Source: Isoetes taiwanensis
Lineage: Eukaryota; Streptophyta; Lycopodiopsida; Isoetales; Isoetaceae
Assembly (NCBI GenBank): GCA_021234155.1
Contig: JAJEKV010000096.1
Coordinates: 605,501 to 669,500, forward strand
Direction of reading: 5' to 3'
Length of the DNA stretch: 64,000 nt
The position numbers and the translations under genes were made by a program. The notes beneath the pieces were generated by a model that made no database searches, had not been told where the DNA came from, and saw nothing but the letters and a program-made list of their open reading frames with translations. Shown here piece after piece: positions 59,001-64,000 of the stretch (the stretch's first letter is position 1; the number at the start of each line of letters is the position of its first letter).

Positions 59001-62000
59001 CGTTCTCAACCGCAGCTTCTTGGCCACGTCCCAACTGCAACAGATCAATACTCGGCCCCCAAAACGCAAACCCTTCTAGAACCTAGCAACCCACAGGTTT
59101 ACGTTTTGGAGGCCCTCTTTTTGTCAAATTCGGCCGGGACCTTGCGTCGTGTCTTGACGTGGAGTGGGGGTCTTGACGCTAGAGCAGGGATTCTAAAATC
59201 CCCACGGAAGCTACTTGCCCGAAAAGTCCTCTCCCCAAGGCCCTAGGGACCGACGGGCAATCTCCCCTCTCCAAAAGTATGATTTGGCTCTGCCAATGGA
59301 CTCAGAATGTTGACATTGCCCTGGGGACCAAGTTCCATGGCCAGAAGACCACCCCTCCTCTAATAAGCGTCAAAGTAGCTCATGTCCAGCACACTCATAG
59401 TCAATTGGCCTAGGATATGGATGCCAGATACTGCCGTGCAGGGCATGAGGGTTTCTTTCTTTTGCAAAACCGAACTTGTAACTTGCTCTCTACGGTAATT
59501 TCGCCATTCCAGACAACTTGGCGAAGTCGATTTGCCATTCGGAGCTTCCGCGGTGCCCGAACGACAAAACACTCCGGTTTCTACACGGTCGCCCTCAGGA
59601 TGCTCCGCGGTTTGACAAGTTTCCCTGGACCGATCTAGGAATCTTTTGGACCTTCCCGAAGAAGGGCCCGTGAACAGAGGATTCAACGGTCGGATAGGGG
59701 AACCGAGCTCCGGGAGGGTGATCATTAGCGTACTGCGCAACGTGAGGAAAGGCTACCTCGGGAACTTTTTTGGATCCCGCCTCCTGGGGTCCGGACTCTC
59801 TCCTCTTGTGAGGCAGCAGTGCAAGGTCCTGGCCTCGTTTGACTTGGGGAAGGGTGCCAGCTCGGGCTGCCCCGAACGTTCTAATGCTATCCCTTTGATC
59901 TAGACCTTCTCTGAAAATTCTGAAAATTGAGCTGTGTACTGGTGATGAATTAGGTATCCAGCCGGCAAAAATCCAGCCGGCAAAAATCAGAATTGAATTT
60001 CGTACAATGCATTAATTACGAATTTATGAATGTCTTGCCACTGCAAAAGCGCCCCCCGACTTCTAATTGCTACATCGGAAGGAGGACAGGCCCAAACTCC
60101 GTTCCGTCAGTTCCCCTTGCTCCGTGTTCTCAACCGCAGCTTCTCGGCCACGTCCCAACTGTAACAGACCAAATCGGCCCCCAAAATGCAAACCCTTCCA
60201 GAACCTAGCAACCTACAGGGTTTATGTTTCAGGGTAATTTTGCCATTCCGAATGAGTTGGTGAAGTCGATTTGCCATTCCAGAGCCTTCGCGGTGCACGA
60301 ACGACAAAACACCCCAGTTTCACACGGTCGCCCTCAAGACTCTCCGCGGTTTGACAAGTTCCCATGGACCAATCTAGGAATCTTTTGGACATTCCAGAAG
60401 AAGGGCCCCTGAATGGAGGATTCAACGGTCGGATAGGGGAACCGGGCGGGCTCTGGGAGGGTGGTCATTATCGTACTGCCCACCGTGGGAGCGCTGCCAG
60501 GAAAGGCTGCCTCGGGAACTTTTTTGGAGCCCACCTCCTGGGGTCCGGACTCTCTCCTCTTGTGAGACAGCCGTGCAAGGTCCTGGCCTCGTTTGACTTG
60601 GGGAATGGTGTCAGCTCAGTTGCCCCGCAACGGGCTGCCCCGACCGTTCTAATGCTACCCTTTGATCAGATCTTTTCCAAAAATTCTGAAAATTGGGCTG
60701 TGTACTGGTGATGAATTACGAATCCAGCCGGCAAAAAATCAGAATTGAATTTCGTACAATGCATTAATTACGAATTTATGAATGTCTTGCCACTGCAAAA
60801 GCGCCCCCCAACTTCTAATTGCTACATCGGAAGGAGGACAGGCCCAAACTCCGTTCTCAACCGAGTTCCCCTTGCAAATCGCTCCCCAAAATGTGTTCTC
60901 AACCGCGACTTCTGACCCGCGTCCCAAGCTTAACTGAGACCAAATCGGCCCCCCCAAATGCAAACCCTTCCAACTGGAAACACGGCAACCTATAGGGTTT
61001 ATGTTTCAGGGTAATTTCGCCATTCCGAATGAGTTGGCGAAGTCGATTTGCCATTCCAGAGCCTTCGCGGTGCACGAACGACAAAACACCCCAGTTTCAC
61101 ACGGTCGCCCTCAAGACTCTCCGCGGTTTGACAAGTTCCCATGGACCAATCTAGGAATCTTTTGGACATTCCAGAAGAAGGGCCCCTGAATGGAGGATTC
61201 AACGGTCGGATAGGGGAACCGGGCAGGCTCTGGGAGGGTGGTCATTATCGTCTTGCCAGGTGGGGCTGCCGAGGAAAAGGCTGCCTCGGGAACTTTTTTG
61301 GACCTCCAGGGCTCTGGACTCTCTCCTCTTGTGAGGCAGCCGTGCAAGGTCCTGGCCTTGTTTGACTTGGGGAAGGGTGCCAGCTCGGTTGCCCCGCAAC
61401 GGGCTGCCCCGACCGTTCTAATGCTAACCCTTTGATCTAGACCTTCTTCAAAAATTCCGGAAATTGGGCTATGTACTGGTGATGAATTAGGAATCTAGCT
61501 GGCAAAAAGTCAGAAATTATTTAATTTCGTACAATGTATTAATTACGAATTTATGAATGTCTTGCCACTGCAAAAGCGCCCCCCGACTTTTAATTGCCAC
61601 ACCGGAAGGAGGACAGACCCAAACTCCATTCCGTCAATTCTCTTGCTCCGCGTTCTCAACCGCAGCTTCTTGGCCACGTCCCAACTGCAACAGATCAATA
61701 CTCGGCCCCCAAAACGCAAACCCTTCTAGAACCTAGCAACCCACAGGTTTACGTTTTGGAGGCCCTCTTCTTGTCGGCTCCGGGAGGGTGGTCATTAGCG
61801 TACTGCCCACCGTGGGAGCGCTGCCAGGAAAGGCTGCCTCGGGAACGTTTTTGGATCCTGCCTTCTGGGGTCCGAACTCTCCTCTCTTGTGAGGCAGCCC
61901 TGCAAGGTCCTGGCCTTGTTTGACTTGGGGAAGGGTGCCAGCTTGGTTGCCCCACAACGGGCTGCCCCGACCGTTCTAATGCTAACCCTTTGATCTAGAG

Positions 62001-64000
62001 CTTCTTCAAAAATTCCGGAAATTGGGCTATGTCTTTGGTGATGAATTAGGAATCAACCGGCAAAAATTAGAAATTATTTAATGTCGTACAATGTATTAAT
62101 TACAATTTATGAATGTCTTGCCCACGCAAAAGCGCCCCCGCTTCTAATTGCCACAGGAAGGAGGACAGACCCAAACTCCGTTCCGTCAATTCCCTTGCTC
62201 CGCATTCTCAACTGCAGCTTCTTGGCCACGTCCCAACTGCAACAGATCAATACTCGGCCCCCAAAACGCAAACCCTTCTAGAACCTAGCAACCCACAGGT
62301 TTACGTTTTGGAGGCCCTCTTTTTGTCCAAATTAAGTAGGGACCTTGCGTGGGTGTCTTGGCGTGGAGTGGGGGTCTTGGCTAGGCGCGGGGATTCTAAA
62401 ATCCCGGGAAGCTACTTGCCCGAAAAGTCCTCTCCCCAAGGCCCTAGGGACCGACGGGCAATCTCCCCTCTCCAAAAGTATGATTTGGCTCTGCCAATGG
62501 ACTCAGAATGTTGACATTGCCCTGGGGACCAAGTTCCATGGCCAGAAGACCACCCCTCCTCTAATAAGCGTCAAAGTAGCTCATGTCCAGCACACTCATA
62601 GTCAATTGGCCTAGGATATGGATGCCAGATACTGCCGTGCAGGGCATGAGGGTTTCTTTCTTTTGCAAAACCGAACTTGTAACTTGCTCTCTACGGTAAT
62701 TTCGCCATTCCAGACAACTTGGCGAAGTCGATTTGCCATTCGGAGCTTCCGCGGTGCCCGAACGACAAAACACTCCAGTTTCTACACGGTCGCCCTCAGG
62801 ATGCTCCGCGGTTTGACAAGTTTCCCTGGACCGATCTAGGAATCTTTTGGACCTTCCCGAAGAAGGGCCGTGAGCCGAAGGATTCAGCGGTCCGGATAGG
62901 GAACCGAGCTCGGGAGGTGATCATTAAGCGTCTTGCGCATAGCGTGGGGCCCTGCCGCCGGGAAAAGGCTACCTCGGGAACTTTTTTGGATCCCGCCTCC
63001 TGAGGTCCGGACTCTCTCCTCTTGTGAGGCAGCAGTGCAAGGTCCTGGCCTCGTTTGACTTGGGGAAGGGTGCCAGCTCAGTTGCCCCGCAACGAGCTGC
63101 CCCGAACGTTCTAATGCTATCCCTTTGATCTAGACCTTCTCTGAAAATTCTGAAAATTGAGCTGTGTACTGGTGATGAATTAGGTATCCAGCCGGCAAAA
63201 ATCAGAATTGAATTTCGTACAATGCATTAATTACGAATTTATGAATGTCTTGCCACTGCAAAAGCGCCCCCCGACTTCTAATTGCTACATCGGAAGGAGG
63301 ACAGGCCCAAACTCCATTCCATCAGTTCCCCTTGCTCCGTATTCTCAACCGCAGCTTCTCGGCCACGTCCCAACTTTAACAGACCAAATCGGCCCCCAAA
63401 ATGCAAACCCTTCCAGAACCTGGCAACCTACAGGGTTTATGTTTCAGGGTAATTTCGCCATTCCGAATGAGTTGGCGAAGTCGATTTGCCATTCCAGAGC
63501 CTTCGCGGTGCACGAACGACAAAACAATCCGGTTTCACACGGTCGCCCTCAAGACTCTCCGCGGTTTGACAAGTTCCCATGTCCCAATCTAGGAATCTTT
63601 TGGACATTCCAGAAGAAGGGCCCCTGAATGGAGGATTCAACGGTCGGATAGGGGAACCGGGCGGGCTCTGGGAGGGTGGTCATTATCGTACTGCCCACCG
63701 TGGGAGTGCTGCCAGGAAAGGCTGCCTCGGGAACGTTTTTGGATCCCACCTCCTGGGGTCCGGACTCTCTCCTCTTGTGAGACAGCCGTGCAAGGTCCTG
63801 GCCTCGTTTGACTTGGGGAATGATGTCAGCTCAGTTGCCCTGCAACAGGCTGCCCCGACCGTTCTAATGCTAACCCTTTGATCTAGACCTTCTCCGAAAA
63901 TTCTGAAAATTGGGCTGTACTGGTGATAAATTACGAATCCAGCCGGCAAAAAAATCAGAATTGAATTTCGTACAATGCATTAATTACGAATTTATGAATG
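56076..64000 (+). repeat. tandem satellite, 1.13-kb monomer with 0.75-kb and 0.56-kb deletion variants
   Basis: Using ATGAATGTCTTGCC as anchor, monomers start at 56643, 57767, 58903, 60026, 60778, 61553, 62109, 63241 and 63994. Spacings are 1124, 1136, 1123, 752, 775, 556, 1132 and 753 bp. The 0.75-kb forms lack about 370 bp between the phrase ending GGGTTTATGTTT and AGGGTAATTT. The 0.56-kb form joins CTTCTTGTC to GGCTCCGGGAGGG, removing about 570 bp. Order is L-L-L-M-M-S-L-M, and the unit series 58903 onward repeats at 62109 onward, giving a higher-order period of about 3.2 kb. Many open frames occur, but they shift between monomers and are not conserved. The array starts abruptly at about 56076 and runs beyond the window. 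Confidence 0.95.
60840..60990 (+). repeat. irregular patch inside a satellite monomer
   Basis: Relative to its neighbours this monomer has scattered insertions and duplicated phrases (GTTCTCAACCG twice, CAACTGGAAACACGG). Similar patches occur at 61,245-61,310 and 62,865-62,960. They look like consensus errors in a collapsed or poorly covered repeat rather than real divergence. Confidence 0.5.

Noticed and set aside
56076-64000. Repeated ATG-started frames such as MNVLPLQKRPPTSNC in each satellite monomer
   Set aside because: The frames differ in length and break at different points between monomers, with no conserved full protein, so they follow from the repeat sequence.

Overview
The window is nuclear DNA from a land plant. 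The evidence is a 22-exon chloroplast-type polynucleotide phosphorylase gene with GT-AG introns, a plant-type DYRK kinase copy, an LRR receptor-like protein, a Pumilio fragment, and Ty1/copia and LINE remnants. The mix of DUF7869-type elements, unfamiliar protein families and a GC-rich 1.1-kb satellite suggests a non-seed plant such as a fern, lycophyte or bryophyte. I cannot name the species. That placement is inference.

Layout. 1-10,891 (+): the C-terminal 792 codons of PNPase, in phase across 22 exons. Its N-terminal exons were not found. 11,000-17,330: transposon debris, including a GC-rich hairpin, LINE reverse transcriptase scraps, a copia RNase H domain interrupted by a complete 320-bp MITE, and a 1.6-kb block of direct and inverted repeats. 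17,370-24,190 (-): two uncharacterised and frameshifted genes, one RING-like and one kinase-like, separated by minisatellites and an inverted-repeat element. 25,379-25,548: a cluster of short palindromes. 25,822-27,863 (-): a DYRK kinase pseudogene. 28,144-31,324 (-): a decayed DUF7869-type element. 31,290-39,195: unfamiliar gene fragments mixed with about 18 copies of a 22-bp palindrome. 40,860-46,401: GC-rich DNA with a second long palindrome family, a decayed unrecognised block, TTAGGG-like repeats and a CTC/TCC microsatellite. 46,471-47,931: a probable 1.46-kb element with terminal inverted repeats. 48,294-49,840 (+): an LRR receptor-like protein gene with a frameshift. 51,900-55,920: LINE, PUF and other gene fragments. 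56,076-64,000: a tandem satellite with about 1.13-kb monomers and internally deleted variants, running off the right edge.

The most unusual feature is a set of three unrelated families of short, near-perfect palindromes. Their cores are GCGTACGC, ATTGGGCG-NN-CGCCCAAT and GGTTCGC-NN-GCGAACC. They occur as spaced clusters in separate blocks, and the arms often change on both sides together. Only PNPase and perhaps the LRR gene look like functional host genes. The rest is decaying or mobile.
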